64,000 nucleotides of DNA from Henriciella pelagia (GCF_002088945.1 NZ_NCSU01000007.1:310001-374000); one strand, 5' to 3'; counted from the first letter of the stretch, positions 34,908 to 44,769 are shown. Notes: generated by a model from the sequence alone, not told the origin. Made by a program: numbers and translations.

Positions 34908-36020
34908 TCAGCTCCGCCAGCGCAGCGTGACCGGCTGGATCGGATTTTCAAATGGGCGGTCTTCGGTTCGCGACGCCGCCCATTCCTTCTTGAGCGTGCG
35001 GTACCACTTCGCCTGAACATCGATATCGTCGATCCAGATCATCGCCTTCTGATACTTCATGCCCTCATTCTGCAGGTCGACAATGTCGCCGTCCTGACGA
35101 AGGAACTTTCGCGCCGCCGGCTTGAAGATCGGGATGGCAAGATTGAGCAGTGGCGCGCCCGAGAACCAGGTCACCTGCGTGATCACCGTCTTTTTCCTGT
35201 AGACCGGCGTCAGGCAGGTCAGCGTCAGAAGCCGCGCCTTGTCATTCTCGACAATCTCCCAGCGATAGCCGGGCAGCTGGAAAATGATCTCTGTCGTCAC
35301 CTTGCCGCCGAACACCGCCTTGTAGGCGAGCGAATTGGAGGATGGCTGGTGGCGGTCAATCGCCCAGCCCCGCTCACGCGGCACAAAAGGCTTCTCTTTC
35401 AGTTTCAGGCCGACGCTCGGCGGGCGCCACCACCATTGCGAATGCACAAACGCCACATGCGCCGGATCCATCAGGCCGACGACGGCATCATCCATGTGCG
35501 CGTTGAATTCCTCACGGATGACAAATTTCGGCTTGTCCGGCAGCGCGCCAAAATCGGGCGCGGGCACACCCGGCTCGCCTTCGAATTTCGGGTCATGCGC
35601 GATGAAGACGAAGATCAGCCCGTTCTTCTCGGCCACCGGATAGCGGCGCACCTTGAACCGGCTCGCCTCATAGGGCTGTTCTTCCAGCACGCTTGGCATG
35701 TGCCGGCAAACACCATCGGTCCCGAAGCGCCAGCCATGATAGGGGCATTCCACCGTCGGCTCGCCCGCCGTCTCCACCATCTTGCCAGCAGAAAGCGGCA
35801 CCAGCCGGTGCGGACAGATATCGCGCAGCGCAAACGCCTCGCCAGCATCCGTTCGCCCGATCACAATCGGCTGATCCAGCATGATGACATGCTTCAGCCC
35901 GCCGGGCTTCAGCTCTTTCGATGTGCAGCCCAGATACCAGCTATCGGTCAGCCAGCCTTCCGGCGTGATGCCGGGCTGAGTCTCGACAGTCTTGTCTATA
36001 AGGGTCTGCGTATCGGGCAT
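34908..36020 (-). CDS. Rieske 2Fe-2S oxygenase, alpha subunit type
   Basis: A 370-residue aromatic-ring-hydroxylating type oxygenase. The Rieske cluster is bound by the pairs in CPHRLVPL and CPYHGWRF (residues about 75 and 95). The catalytic domain contains DDAVVGLMDPAHVAFVHSQW, where the mononuclear iron ligands (two His plus a later Asp) are expected. Starting at ATG 36020 (MPDTQTLIDK) avoids overlap with vapC. No ferredoxin or reductase component is adjacent. Such enzymes also act on steroids, carnitine or choline; substrate unknown. Confidence 0.9.
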   Translation of the reverse strand: MPDTQTLIDKTVETQPGITPEGWLTDSWYLGCTSKELKPGGLKHVIMLDQPIVIGRTDAGEAFALRDICPHRLVPLSAGKMVETAGEPTVECPYHGWRFGTDGVCRHMPSVLEEQPYEASRFKVRRYPVAEKNGLIFVFIAHDPKFEGEPGVPAPDFGALPDKPKFVIREEFNAHMDDAVVGLMDPAHVAFVHSQWWWRPPSVGLKLKEKPFVPRERGWAIDRHQPSSNSLAYKAVFGGKVTTEIIFQLPGYRWEIVENDKARLLTLTCLTPVYRKKTVITQVTWFSGAPLLNLAIPIFKPAARKFLRQDGDIVDLQNEGMKYQKAMIWIDDIDVQAKWYRTLKKEWAASRTEDRPFENPIQPVTLRWRS

Positions 36021-36039
36021 GCCGGTCAGGTTTGTCCAC

Positions 36040-36444
36040 TTATTCGTTGAGGGCTCGCACAACGTTCAGCCCAAGATACTGCTCCATTGGATCGAAATCT
36101 CGGTCCGTATGCAGCAGCCTGTGTCCATTTATGATGCAGAAGGTTGCAATAATCATATCGACCGTCTTCCGCACGGTAATGCCGCGTTTTCGTAAATCGC
36201 GGTAATTCTGAGCAGCCTGGAGCGCGACTTCGTATCCTCCAAGTGCGGAGAAGGGCAGGATAGCAAGTGCATTTTTCGCCCGCATGTAATCCTTGTCCGC
36301 TCTAAATCCCTGTAGCACCTCTGCAAGAATTAAATCCCCCATCAGTACGGGAGCCGACAGCAAGGCTCTGTCGAGAAGGTCGACCTCCTCTTTTGCCTGC
36401 CCGTTGAAATAGTCGATCCAGACTGATGAATCGGCAACAATCAC
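36040..36444 (-). CDS. vapC: VapC-type PIN-domain ribonuclease toxin
   Basis: A 134-residue PIN nuclease that cleaves tRNA or rRNA and inhibits growth unless bound by its antitoxin. The acidic metal-binding residues are in place: D5 (MIVADSSVW), E42 (LILAEVLQG), D96 (TVDMIIATFC) and D114/D116 (HTDRDFDPM). The start is GTG at 36444, directly abutting the vapB stop, so the two genes are coupled. Base composition here is lower in GC than in its neighbours, consistent with horizontal gain. Confidence 0.93.
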   Translation of the reverse strand: MIVADSSVWIDYFNGQAKEEVDLLDRALLSAPVLMGDLILAEVLQGFRADKDYMRAKNALAILPFSALGGYEVALQAAQNYRDLRKRGITVRKTVDMIIATFCIINGHRLLHTDRDFDPMEQYLGLNVVRALNE

Positions 36445-36636
36445 CTAGTCAGCCCGCATCGCACCAAGATCGCCGCTCCAGTCCAGCTTACCTTTCAGGC
36501 CTCTAATCACGTCCTGTCGCTTCAACTGGATCAGGAGCTTCAGGCTTTCCGTGACAGCTTCCTTCTTGGTCGAAAACCCACCAAGCCGGATCGCCTCTTC
36601 CATAAGCTTGTCGTCAATATCGATATTCGTACGCAT
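36445..36636 (-). CDS. vapB: VapB-type antitoxin
   Basis: A 63-residue protein, MRTNIDIDDKLMEEAIRLGG with the ribbon-helix-helix-like DNA-binding N-terminus, then a C-terminal toxin-binding tail ending WSGDLGAMRAD. It belongs to the type II VapB (DUF2191) family. It precedes vapC with no gap and probably represses the operon through the palindrome at 36650-36676. Confidence 0.92.
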   Translation of the reverse strand: MRTNIDIDDKLMEEAIRLGGFSTKKEAVTESLKLLIQLKRQDVIRGLKGKLDWSGDLGAMRAD

Positions 36637-36649
36637 TTGCGACCCTTAA

Positions 36650-36676
36650 TGTGTATACTTTTTAAATATATACACA
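36650..36676. promoter_or_regulatory. vapBC operator
   Basis: TGTGTATA (36650-36657) and TATACACA (36669-36676) are perfect 8-bp inverted arms with 11 bp between, in AT-rich sequence 14 bp upstream of vapB. This is what is expected for autorepression by the VapBC complex. Confidence 0.8.
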
Positions 36677-36752
36677 CTCAGAGCGGAATACAATCTGTCC
36701 GACAGCAAGTCCCCGCTAGTCGCAGCGGCCAAGCCCCGCTATATGCCGCCCT

Positions 36753-38558
36753 ATGACACCACGCGACAAGATCCGCAATTTTTCCATCGTGGCGCATATC
36801 GACCACGGCAAGTCCACCCTCGCTGACCGGCTGATCCAGGTCACGGGCGGCCTGACCGACCGCGAAATGCGCGAACAGGTGCTCGATTCCATGGATATCG
36901 AGCAGGAGCGCGGCATCACGATCAAGGCGCAGACCGTGCGCCTGAATTACACCGCCAAGGATGGCGAGACCTATGTCCTGAACCTGATGGACACGCCGGG
37001 CCATGTCGACTTCTCCTATGAGGTCAGCCGCTGCCTCGCGGCCTGCGAGGGGTCACTTCTGGTGGTCGATGCGTCCCAAGGCGTCGAGGCGCAGACGCTC
37101 GCCAATGTCTATCAGGCCATTGAGCAGGACCATGAGATCGTCCCGGTCCTCAACAAGATCGACCTGCCGGCCGCAGAGCCGGACCGTGTAAAAGAGCAGA
37201 TCGAGGACATTATCGGCCTCGACGCTTCCGACGCGATCATGACCTCGGCCAAGAACAATATCGGCATCGAGGATGTCCTCGAAGCCATCGTCACCCGCCT
37301 GCCGCCGCCACATGAGGGCGACCCGGATGCACCGCTGAAAGCCTCGCTCATCGACGCCTATTACGACCCATATCTCGGCGTGGTCGTCATCGTGCGCATC
37401 GTCGATGGCGTGATGCGCAAGAAGCAGAAAATCCGCATGATGCGCGCCAAGTCGACCTATGAAATCGACAAGGTCGGCATTTTCGGGCCGAAGCCGACAG
37501 ATGTCGAAGAGCTGGGACCCGGTGAGGTTGGCTTCTTCGTCGCTTCGATCAAGGAAGTGGCTGACACCGCGGTCGGCGACACGATCACGGATGAGCGCAA
37601 TCAGGCCACCACTCCGCTTCCGGGCTATAAGGAAGTCGTGCCGATGGTGTTCTGCGGACTCTTCCCCGTTGACGCCGGCGATTTTGACGATCTGCGCGCG
37701 GCCATGTCCAAGTTGCGACTCAATGATGCGAGCTTTACCTGGGAAATGGAAACCTCCGCCGCGCTCGGCATGGGTTTCCGCTGCGGCTTCCTTGGCCTGC
37801 TACACCTTGAAATCATTCAGGAAAGACTGTCTCGCGAATTCGATCTTGACCTCATCGCCACCGCGCCATCGGTCGTCTATGAAATGACGATGACAGATGG
37901 TTCCGAAACGGAACTTCATAATCCGGCAGATATGCCGGACGTCGTTCGCATTTCCGAAATCCGCGAACCGTGGATTTCGGCGACGATCTACACGCCGGAC
38001 GAATACCTGGGTTCCATTTTGCAACTTTGTCAGGATCGCCGCGGCATCCAGAAGGAGCTCTCCTATGTTGGCGGTCGGGCCATGTGCAAATACGAGTTGC
38101 CGCTCAATGAAGTCGTTTTCGATTTCTATGACCGCCTGAAATCCATCTCCAAGGGCTATGCGAGTTTCGATTACGAGATTATCGGCCACAAGCCGGGCGA
38201 TCTTGTGAAGATGTCGATCCTGGTCAATGAAGAGCCGGTCGATGCGCTCTCCATGATGGTTCACCGCGACCGCGCCGAGGGTCGGGGCCGACAGATGTGT
38301 GAGCGCCTGAAGGATCTCATCCCGCGCCAGATGTTCAAGATCCCGATCCAGGCTGCCATTGGTGGCCGCGTCATCGCCCGCGAAACCATCTCGGCGCTGC
38401 GCAAGGATGTCACGGCAAAATGCTATGGCGGCGACGCCACCCGCAAACGCAAGCTTCTGGAAAAGCAGAAAGCCGGCAAACAGCGCATGCGCCAGTTCGG
38501 CAAGGTCGAAATCCCGCAGGAAGCCTTCGTCGCCGCCCTGCGCATGGATAGTGACTAG
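36753..38558 (+). CDS. lepA: Elongation factor 4 (LepA)
   Basis: Ribosome-bound GTPase that back-translocates or remodels ribosomes. P-loop [14 protein letters not shown] at about 14-27, switch [18 protein letters not shown], then the EF-G-like domains and the LepA-specific C-terminus ([20 protein letters not shown]). Length 601 is normal. The ATG at 36753 lacks an obvious Shine-Dalgarno. It sits between vapBC and an orphan gene of lower GC, so accessory DNA lies on both sides. Confidence 0.97.
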   Translation: MTPRDKIRNFSIVAHIDHGKSTLADRLIQVTGGLTDREMREQVLDSMDIEQERGITIKAQTVRLNYTAKDGETYVLNLMDTPGHVDFSYEVSRCLAACEGSLLVVDASQGVEAQTLANVYQAIEQDHEIVPVLNKIDLPAAEPDRVKEQIEDIIGLDASDAIMTSAKNNIGIEDVLEAIVTRLPPPHEGDPDAPLKASLIDAYYDPYLGVVVIVRIVDGVMRKKQKIRMMRAKSTYEIDKVGIFGPKPTDVEELGPGEVGFFVASIKEVADTAVGDTITDERNQATTPLPGYKEVVPMVFCGLFPVDAGDFDDLRAAMSKLRLNDASFTWEMETSAALGMGFRCGFLGLLHLEIIQERLSREFDLDLIATAPSVVYEMTMTDGSETELHNPADMPDVVRISEIREPWISATIYTPDEYLGSILQLCQDRRGIQKELSYVGGRAMCKYELPLNEVVFDFYDRLKSISKGYASFDYEIIGHKPGDLVKMSILVNEEPVDALSMMVHRDRAEGRGRQMCERLKDLIPRQMFKIPIQAAIGGRVIARETISALRKDVTAKCYGGDATRKRKLLEKQKAGKQRMRQFGKVEIPQEAFVAALRMDSD

Positions 38559-38560
38559 CT

Positions 38561-39250
38561 GTGAATTGGAAGTCGGCGCTCAAGAGTTTTGACCAGCGAG
38601 TCGCCGCTATCGAAGACTACCGGTTGCTTTCGTCTGAACTGATCCGCGATCTGCCTTCTGCGCCATTGTCCGAGCCTCTAGACCGTGAAGGCTATTTTCG
38701 CTGGCATAGCTCGGTTTATGCACATTGGACCCTCAGGGCGATCGACAGCCTGAGAATTAGCTGGATCGCGGGTTGGCACCGAGGCGACCTTCTCTCTTGT
38801 GCGATCCTCACGAGAGCAATCCTCGAAACCCACGGCGCGTTGGAATTCCTGTCGAAGGAATGCGTTCAGCGCTTCTCTGAGAAACCGGGCGATGAAGTGG
38901 CTTTTGATCGTCTTGAACGACTAATCAAAGGCACCAATTCCCCTGTCCCTTTGCCATTGGGCGGACACACCAGTGCTGAACCCATTCACGTAATGGACTT
39001 CGTGCGCTCCAGCACATTCCTGCCAGATTATGAATGGTTGTGCGATGCAGCACACCCCTCCTTCTATGCACGCTATTATTGGCTTGCCTCAGGGGGATCT
39101 GATGACAATTGGTCAAACGATGTCTTCGCTGAGTTTGCCAGGAAGGAAATTGAGCGCTTACTGACTTTAATCGAAAACCTGCTGCACAAATCAGATGCCA
39201 CCGCAAAAGACCTGATTGAAGAAGCGACAAGATACTTTCGACAAACCTAA
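38561..39250 (+). CDS. Hypothetical protein downstream of lepA
   Basis: A 229-residue protein I do not recognise, starting with GTG two bases after the lepA stop. It is mostly helical, with an ILTRAILETHGALEFLS segment and a terminal LIENLLHKSDATAKDLIEEA coil, which recalls HEPN-like or DUF5677-like proteins, though that is a guess. A Cys/His-poor, soluble protein. GC is visibly lower than in lepA, and codon use differs, so it is probably an acquired gene. Confidence 0.7.
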   Translation: MNWKSALKSFDQRVAAIEDYRLLSSELIRDLPSAPLSEPLDREGYFRWHSSVYAHWTLRAIDSLRISWIAGWHRGDLLSCAILTRAILETHGALEFLSKECVQRFSEKPGDEVAFDRLERLIKGTNSPVPLPLGGHTSAEPIHVMDFVRSSTFLPDYEWLCDAAHPSFYARYYWLASGGSDDNWSNDVFAEFARKEIERLLTLIENLLHKSDATAKDLIEEATRYFRQT

Positions 39251-39431
39251 CCAAGCCACTCCGGCGGGAATGCTTGTACGGCCCCGTCATCGAGCAGGCT
39301 GATATCTTGTCGCGGAGGTGGCAGCTGCCTCCTCGCAAAGAGCCTCGGCGTGGGGTCGCCCCAACGTCACCGATAGGCAGGCCGCCCCGCCCCCGCTACG
39401 CTCTCCCCAACAAAAATCAGGGAGAAATGCC

Positions 39432-40238
39432 ATGCCAGATACCGCCGCCAATATTGAAGAAATTCTCTACGAGGTCGCCGATCATATCGCGACCATCACG
39501 CTCAATGCGCCGGACCGGATGAACACCATCTCAGGCCCCATGCTGGACGGGCTGTCCGAAGCGCTTCTCAAAGCCGATGCAGACCCGGACGTACGCTGCG
39601 TCATCCTGACCGGGGCTGGCCGCGCCTTCTGCGCCGGACTCAACCTGGAGAGCGCGACCAAGGGCGAGGGCATCGGCTCCGGCGCGGTCTCCTCGGCGCA
39701 TCTTGACCTGCGCAACACGCCGCCGACCATCCTCTTCAATATGGACACGCCGACGATCTGCGCGATCAATGGCGGGGCCGCTGGCTATGGCATGGACACA
39801 GCGCTCGGCTGCGATATCCGCATCATGTCGGACAAGGCGAAGATGGCGGCGGCGTTTACGAAACGCGGCATCCTGCCCGAGAGCGGCGGCACATGGTTCC
39901 TGCCGCGCATGCTGGGCTGGGAGAAGGCCTGCGAACTGATCTTCACAGGCCGCACGCTAAAGGCCGATGAGTGCCTCGCCGAAGGCCTCTGCACCAAAGT
40001 CGTTCCACATGACACGCTGATGCAGGAGGCGCGCGCCATGGCTATCGAAATCGCGTCCAATGCCCCGCTCGCCGTACAGGCCTCTAAACGCCTGATGCGC
40101 ATGGGGCTTTCCGAACCCTTCACCGAACATGTACATCATGTGTTTCTACAACTCCTGCCGCTGATGCGGTCGGAGGATGCGCGCGAAGGCATGCTCGCCT
40201 TTCTCGAAAAGCGCGAGGCCAATTTCAAGGGACGCTAG
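39432..40238 (+). CDS. Enoyl-CoA hydratase/isomerase family protein
   Basis: Crotonase-fold enzyme of 268 residues. The oxyanion hole forms from the FCAGLNLE and CAINGGAAGYG segments, the catalytic-site region includes FTKRGILPESGGTW, and GRTLKADECLAEGLCTKVV follows. GGGAG precedes the ATG at 39432; the open frame to 39318 is not supported. Catalyses hydration of enoyl-CoA or a related reaction in fatty acid or aromatic acid breakdown. The Glu in PESGGTW fits hydratase activity. Confidence 0.92.
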   Translation: MPDTAANIEEILYEVADHIATITLNAPDRMNTISGPMLDGLSEALLKADADPDVRCVILTGAGRAFCAGLNLESATKGEGIGSGAVSSAHLDLRNTPPTILFNMDTPTICAINGGAAGYGMDTALGCDIRIMSDKAKMAAAFTKRGILPESGGTWFLPRMLGWEKACELIFTGRTLKADECLAEGLCTKVVPHDTLMQEARAMAIEIASNAPLAVQASKRLMRMGLSEPFTEHVHHVFLQLLPLMRSEDAREGMLAFLEKREANFKGR

Positions 40239-40247
40239 GGAGCCAGA

Positions 40248-41093
40248 TTGCAGATGAGAACCAGCCTGAGGTCAATCGCGCTTGGAGCCGTTCTCGCCTT
40301 ATCAGCCTGCTCACCTGGGTCCGGCTCGGACGAGGACGGGCCGCGCCTCATCCTTGTCGGTGATTCCACAGCCAGCGACTATACGGCGGTCGCGGCCCCG
40401 CAAGCTGGCTGGGGCCAGGCCCTGCGATATTTTCTCGCCAGGCCGGCCCAGTTCGAGAATGCCGCGGTGAGTGGGCGCAGCCTGCGCACCTTTATAGACG
40501 AGGGCCGCTGGGAAGCGGTCCTGATCGATCTCAAACCGCGCGACGTCGTCCTGATCAGCATGGGGCATAACGACCAGCGCGATGACACGCCTGCCCGTTA
40601 TGCAGATCCGAAGACAGACTTCCCTGACCTGTTGCGGCGCTACGTTCAGGATGTCCGCGACCGCGAGGCCACTCCCGTCATCATCTCGCCCGCTCCGCGC
40701 CGTCTCTGGGAAGGCAAGGCGATGGTCGAGACGCACGGCCTCTATCTCGAAGCCTACCGCATTGTGTCCGAACAGATGGACGTCCCCTTCATCAACCTGT
40801 CAGAGCTCGGCCTCGCCTATCTGGAAACGATTGGCGCTGATGAGACGAAGAAAGACTTTCTCTGGCTGACGCCGCAGGACCGAAACCGTCAGCACCCAAG
40901 CGGCATTGAGGACAATACGCACTTCTCGCGGCTCGGCGCATGCGGCATGGCCTTTGTGCTTGGCCGCGCGTTTCAGGATGTGGACGAGCTGTCCGGCCTT
41001 GTCGACCGCGAGAAGGTCGAGGGTCCGGGCCCGGCACGCCCGAGGCCAGCGCCCGTCACCGAGTGCGCCGCCTATCTCGACGCCAATACCTAG
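40248..41093 (+). CDS. SGNH-hydrolase lipoprotein (rhamnogalacturonan acetylesterase-like)
   Basis: A 281-residue lipoprotein with lipobox LSAC at about residue 21 and SGNH blocks: LVGDSTASDY (catalytic Ser), GHNDQRDD, and a C-terminal DNTHFSRLGA with the Asp-His pair. The layout matches rhamnogalacturonan acetylesterases, which remove acetyl groups from pectin-like sugars. TTG at 40248 has GGGAG five bases upstream; ATG 40254 is the alternative. It is convergent with the large helical protein, sharing CTAG at the stops. Confidence 0.87.
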   Translation: MQMRTSLRSIALGAVLALSACSPGSGSDEDGPRLILVGDSTASDYTAVAAPQAGWGQALRYFLARPAQFENAAVSGRSLRTFIDEGRWEAVLIDLKPRDVVLISMGHNDQRDDTPARYADPKTDFPDLLRRYVQDVRDREATPVIISPAPRRLWEGKAMVETHGLYLEAYRIVSEQMDVPFINLSELGLAYLETIGADETKKDFLWLTPQDRNRQHPSGIEDNTHFSRLGACGMAFVLGRAFQDVDELSGLVDREKVEGPGPARPRPAPVTECAAYLDANT

Positions 41094-42844
41094 CGGCGCA
41101 CCAGTCGCCAGACCTCGCCGGTTTCCAGCGCCAGCGCCTCGGCTTCAACTTGCGCACCAATCCGGCGCAGCACCTGGATCGCGATCTGGAGGTCAGCACC
41201 CGACAGTTCCCCGGGATTGCCGCGCGTCTCGCCCAGCAGCGAGAACAGCGCTTCGCCCGGTGCACCGTTTCGGGCTGCAGCATCAATGGCGACAAGCTTG
41301 CCGGTCTCGATCCGCCGCGAGCGCAGCGTGGCATCGGCCAGCGCCATGCGCGCCTCGACGGGCATCGGCATGTCAAAACCGGACCAGAGCGAGATGAGAC
41401 GCAAGGCCTGCTCGTTCTGGGCCGGCTCGATACCGGTCTCCAGAAGCGTCTGGGCAATGTCTCGAAGGGTCGAACTTGTGCGCTGGTCGGCGAATATCGA
41501 AGCATAGCCTGTCAGCAGGGCTGCCTCGAAAGCCTCGCTGTCTGACAGCTCCTCCTCATCGAGCCCGTTCAGCCAGCGCATCGCGCCCTGATCGTTGCCG
41601 ACAGACATGAGCGCAGCGGCAAAGGAGATGGCGGCGAACCTGGTGTCGTCATTGACCTCAAGGCGGCCGAGATCGGCCTCAAACAGACGCGCCAGCGCCT
41701 GCAGGTCACTCTTGTCACCGCCCGCTTGGCGCAGGGCCTCGGAGATGGCGAGTGCCTGTTCTTCAGCAAGCGAAATCTCATCCACCGGGTCAGCTTCGAG
41801 CGCCTCTGGCGAAACATCTTCAGGGCGTACGGGCTCTATCCAGTCCTCATTCATCACGCGCAGGTCACGCGGGCCACCAGTGGAGGGAGCTGCGATGACA
41901 AGTTCGGGCTCTGGTTCAGGGTCCGGCTCGCGGGCAAGCGCTACGAAGGCCGCTTCAATCGCGCTTTCCGGCTCGAATTCTTCGGTCTCGATCAGCTCGG
42001 CATAGAGCCTGCGATGCTCTTTGGGGTTCATGGACCCCGCCGCCGCAGCCTTTCCCGCCGCCATGAGACGCAGACCAAGGTCGATATCCCGGTCGCCAGC
42101 AAGGTCCGCCGCCATTTCGGGCGGCATGCTGTCGATTGTCTCTTCAGTAATCTGCAGCCCGGCGAGTTGCGACAGCGCGATTTCCAGACCAGAGCCATAC
42201 CGGGCATCCGGCAGCTCTTCGGCCTCTGCAAGGATGGCAATCGCCGTTTCGGCGAACCACGGGTCCACACCTTCCTGCTGCGCCGCGATTTCGATGGATA
42301 GCTCGGCCGCAGCATAGTCTTCATTGCTCAGCGTGCAGATTGCGCGAAGCTGCGCCCAGAAGGCACCTTCGGCGACCGGGTCCATCTGGCGGCACACAAC
42401 ATCGAGGTCGCCATTGGCGAGGCGCGCATCCGACAGGATTGCATCGCCGTCAAATCCTTCAGGCGGCTCGTCCAGCTGCCGCGCAAGCTTGATCGCAGCG
42501 TCCTCCTCACCAAGCGCCATGAGCAGGCCAAGCCGCTTTTCGGCAAGATCGGTGGCAACATCGCCGCGAATACCATTGGCGGGGCTTCGCAGGGCACGGC
42601 TCAGAACAGCGCGCTCCGGCTCCGACAGAGCCTCCACATCGATCGCGCTCAGGAGACCAAACAGGTATTCGCCATCCGAACCGGACCAGACGCGCTCGCT
42701 GAGGCCTGCCTCACCACGCTCCAGCAGGCTCACGCCCCAGCTGTCGACATCGTCCAGCCCGCCCGCTTCGATCTGCGCGCTTGCGGGCAAGGCGACAAGG
42801 GCAAGCGCCGCGGCGAACCCGGTGCACCTGCCTTTAGAAAACAT
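41090..42844 (-). CDS. Hypothetical periplasmic helical-repeat protein
   Basis: A 584-residue protein with signal peptide ending ASAQ near residue 20 and a long alpha-helical body with many Leu/Ala/Glu repeats, for example KRLGLLMALGEEDAAIKLAR and ALLTGYASIFADQRTSSTL, which suggests a TPR-like scaffold. No known catalytic motif. The ATG at 42844 (MFSKGRCTG) has GGAG upstream. It overlaps the small membrane ORF (42834-42968) by 11 bp, so the two are probably coupled. It is divergent from aroK. Confidence 0.75.
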   Translation of the reverse strand: MFSKGRCTGFAAALALVALPASAQIEAGGLDDVDSWGVSLLERGEAGLSERVWSGSDGEYLFGLLSAIDVEALSEPERAVLSRALRSPANGIRGDVATDLAEKRLGLLMALGEEDAAIKLARQLDEPPEGFDGDAILSDARLANGDLDVVCRQMDPVAEGAFWAQLRAICTLSNEDYAAAELSIEIAAQQEGVDPWFAETAIAILAEAEELPDARYGSGLEIALSQLAGLQITEETIDSMPPEMAADLAGDRDIDLGLRLMAAGKAAAAGSMNPKEHRRLYAELIETEEFEPESAIEAAFVALAREPDPEPEPELVIAAPSTGGPRDLRVMNEDWIEPVRPEDVSPEALEADPVDEISLAEEQALAISEALRQAGGDKSDLQALARLFEADLGRLEVNDDTRFAAISFAAALMSVGNDQGAMRWLNGLDEEELSDSEAFEAALLTGYASIFADQRTSSTLRDIAQTLLETGIEPAQNEQALRLISLWSGFDMPMPVEARMALADATLRSRRIETGKLVAIDAAARNGAPGEALFSLLGETRGNPGELSGADLQIAIQVLRRIGAQVEAEALALETGEVWRLVRR

Positions 42845-42968
42845 TCTCAATCTCCATGCGCACTTCGCCAGCTTCAGGCTTGGACGCATCAACTTCGGTG
42901 CCCAGCCACCACAAGGCTGCAAGAACGCCCACAATCAGGACAGCGAACAGGATTAGCCACTTGCGCAA
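42834..42968 (-). CDS. Small single-helix membrane protein
   Basis: A 44-residue ORF starting TTG at 42968, reading MRKWLILFAVLIVGVLAALW as its first 20 residues, a clear membrane helix, then an acidic tail ending EIENVF. AGAGGG stands about seven bases before the TTG. Its stop lies 11 bp inside the start of the downstream periplasmic protein, an arrangement typical of translational coupling. It may anchor or regulate that protein. Too short for most gene callers. Confidence 0.6.
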   Translation of the reverse strand: MRKWLILFAVLIVGVLAALWWLGTEVDASKPEAGEVRMEIENVF

Positions 42969-43061
42969 AACGGACCCTCTTTCCCCGGTCGAGTTCCACC
43001 GGAATCATTGCTCGTATCGACCGAGCCTGTATAGGACAGTCATAACGAAACCGAAAAGCCC

Positions 43062-43643
43062 ATGACCGCAAACAGCAAGTACACAGCAGACGCAGGCAGA
43101 ATTGAGGCGGCGCTGTCTGACCGCACCATCGCCCTGGTTGGCCTTATGGGTGCTGGCAAATCCACGGTTGGCAGGCGGCTGGCCGATACGCTCGGTCGAA
43201 AATTCTTCGATAGCGACAATGAGATTGAGAGAGCCGCCGGCCTCTCCATTGCAGACATATTCACCCTGCATGGTGAAGCGGAATTCCGCCGCGGCGAAAG
43301 GCGCGTGCTGGAACGCCTCCTCGGCGATGAGCCGCATGTCCTGGCCACAGGCGGCGGTGCCTATCTCGATCCGGACACGCGTGACCTGCTTCGCGAGAAA
43401 GCCGTGACGATCTGGCTGAACGCTGACCTTGAAACCCTCTGGCGGCGCGTGTCCCGTCGCAGTCACCGTCCACTTCTGAAAGCTGACAACCCAAAAGGCG
43501 TGCTGAGCCGCCTGCTGGATGAACGTCGTCCGATCTACGAACAGGCCGATCTCGTCGTGACCAGCAAGGAAGGTCCGCATAAGGCGACCGTGGACTCAAT
43601 CCTGAAAGCGCTTGATGAGTGGTCGAAAGCCCGACATGGCTGA
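43062..43643 (+). CDS. aroK: Shikimate kinase
   Basis: Phosphorylates shikimate at the 3-position with ATP. P-loop GLMGAGKST at residues 27-35, the shikimate-binding FFDSDNEIE with the DxD-like acid, RRGERRVLE, and LATGGGAYLD. Length 193. It overlaps aroB by 8 bp (ATG at 43636), a tight operon of two shikimate-pathway steps leading to chorismate. The divergent neighbour is the small membrane ORF. Confidence 0.97.
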   Translation: MTANSKYTADAGRIEAALSDRTIALVGLMGAGKSTVGRRLADTLGRKFFDSDNEIERAAGLSIADIFTLHGEAEFRRGERRVLERLLGDEPHVLATGGGAYLDPDTRDLLREKAVTIWLNADLETLWRRVSRRSHRPLLKADNPKGVLSRLLDERRPIYEQADLVVTSKEGPHKATVDSILKALDEWSKARHG

Positions 43644-44766
43644 AACAATGACATTCCCCAAAACGGTGCGCGTCGATCTTGGCGACCGCAGCTATGACAT
43701 CCTGATCGGCGACAATCTGCTCGCCTCCGCCGGCACGCACCTTGCGCCGCTGGTCAAGCAGAAGCGCGTTTTCGTCCTCACCGACGGCACTGTCGGCGGG
43801 CTTTATGCCGGTGCCCTGGAAGACAGTCTCCGCGGGGCCGGCCTCGCCATGCACCTGAAAGCCGTCTCCGATGGGGAAGGTTCGAAATCCTGGGGCACGC
43901 TTGGCGAGGTTCTGGACTGGCTGCTTGCGGAAGGCGCAGGCCGCGACGATGTGCTGGTCGCGCTCGGCGGCGGCATTGTCGGCGACCTGACCGGTCTCGC
44001 CGCCTCGCTGATGAAGCGCGGCATGAAATTCGTCCAGGTGCCGACCACGCTTCTGGCCCAGGTCGACAGCTCGGTTGGCGGCAAGACGGCGGTGAATGCG
44101 AGCCAGGGCAAGAATTTGATCGGCGCCTTTTACCAGCCACAGCTTGTGCTCGCCGACACGTCGGTGCTTTCTACCCTTCCGGAACGCGAACGCCTCGCCG
44201 GCTATGCCGAGATTGTGAAATATGCGCTGATCGACGACCCGGATTTCTTCGAATGGCTGGAGCAGAACGGCGCCCGCGTTGTCGCGCTCGAGCCGGATGC
44301 GCTTGCCCATGCTGTTGCGGTGTCGTGCGCCTCAAAGGCCCGTATCGTCTCGCAGGATGAGCGCGAATCCGGCGTTCGTGCCCTGCTCAATCTCGGCCAC
44401 ACATTCGGCCATGCGCTGGAGGCAGCGAATGGCTTCAAGCCAAGCCTGCTGCACGGCGAAGCGGTCGCCATGGGAATGGCGCTGGCGCTGCGTTATTCGG
44501 TCCGCCTCGGCCTGATGACCGGACAAGACAGCGAGCGCGCCAGCAAGCTGCTTGATTCTGCGGGCCTTGTGACACACTTAAACTGTCTTCCAGGAGGACC
44601 TTATCCCGCTGACACGCTCGTCGAAGCGATGAAGCAGGACAAGAAGGTGCGCGCCGGGCGCGTTCCTCTCATCCTGGCACGCGGGCTGGGCCGCGCCTTC
44701 ATCCAGCCGGACGCCGACCTTTCGGACGTTCGCGATTTTCTAGACAAGGAGCTTCAGCAGGGCTGA
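43636..44766 (+). CDS. aroB: 3-dehydroquinate synthase
   Basis: NAD-dependent cyclisation of DAHP to 3-dehydroquinate. GGGIVGDLTGLAASLMKRGM is the NAD site and signature, then PTTLLAQVDSSVGGKTAVN, the metal ligands in AGYAEIVK, and LNLGHTFGHALE with the zinc His pair. Length 376 from ATG 43636. Another in-frame ATG lies at 43612 inside aroK. It ends 3 bp before the CNNM-type gene. Confidence 0.97.
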   Translation: MAETMTFPKTVRVDLGDRSYDILIGDNLLASAGTHLAPLVKQKRVFVLTDGTVGGLYAGALEDSLRGAGLAMHLKAVSDGEGSKSWGTLGEVLDWLLAEGAGRDDVLVALGGGIVGDLTGLAASLMKRGMKFVQVPTTLLAQVDSSVGGKTAVNASQGKNLIGAFYQPQLVLADTSVLSTLPERERLAGYAEIVKYALIDDPDFFEWLEQNGARVVALEPDALAHAVAVSCASKARIVSQDERESGVRALLNLGHTFGHALEAANGFKPSLLHGEAVAMGMALALRYSVRLGLMTGQDSERASKLLDSAGLVTHLNCLPGGPYPADTLVEAMKQDKKVRAGRVPLILARGLGRAFIQPDADLSDVRDFLDKELQQG

Positions 44767-44769
44767 GCC

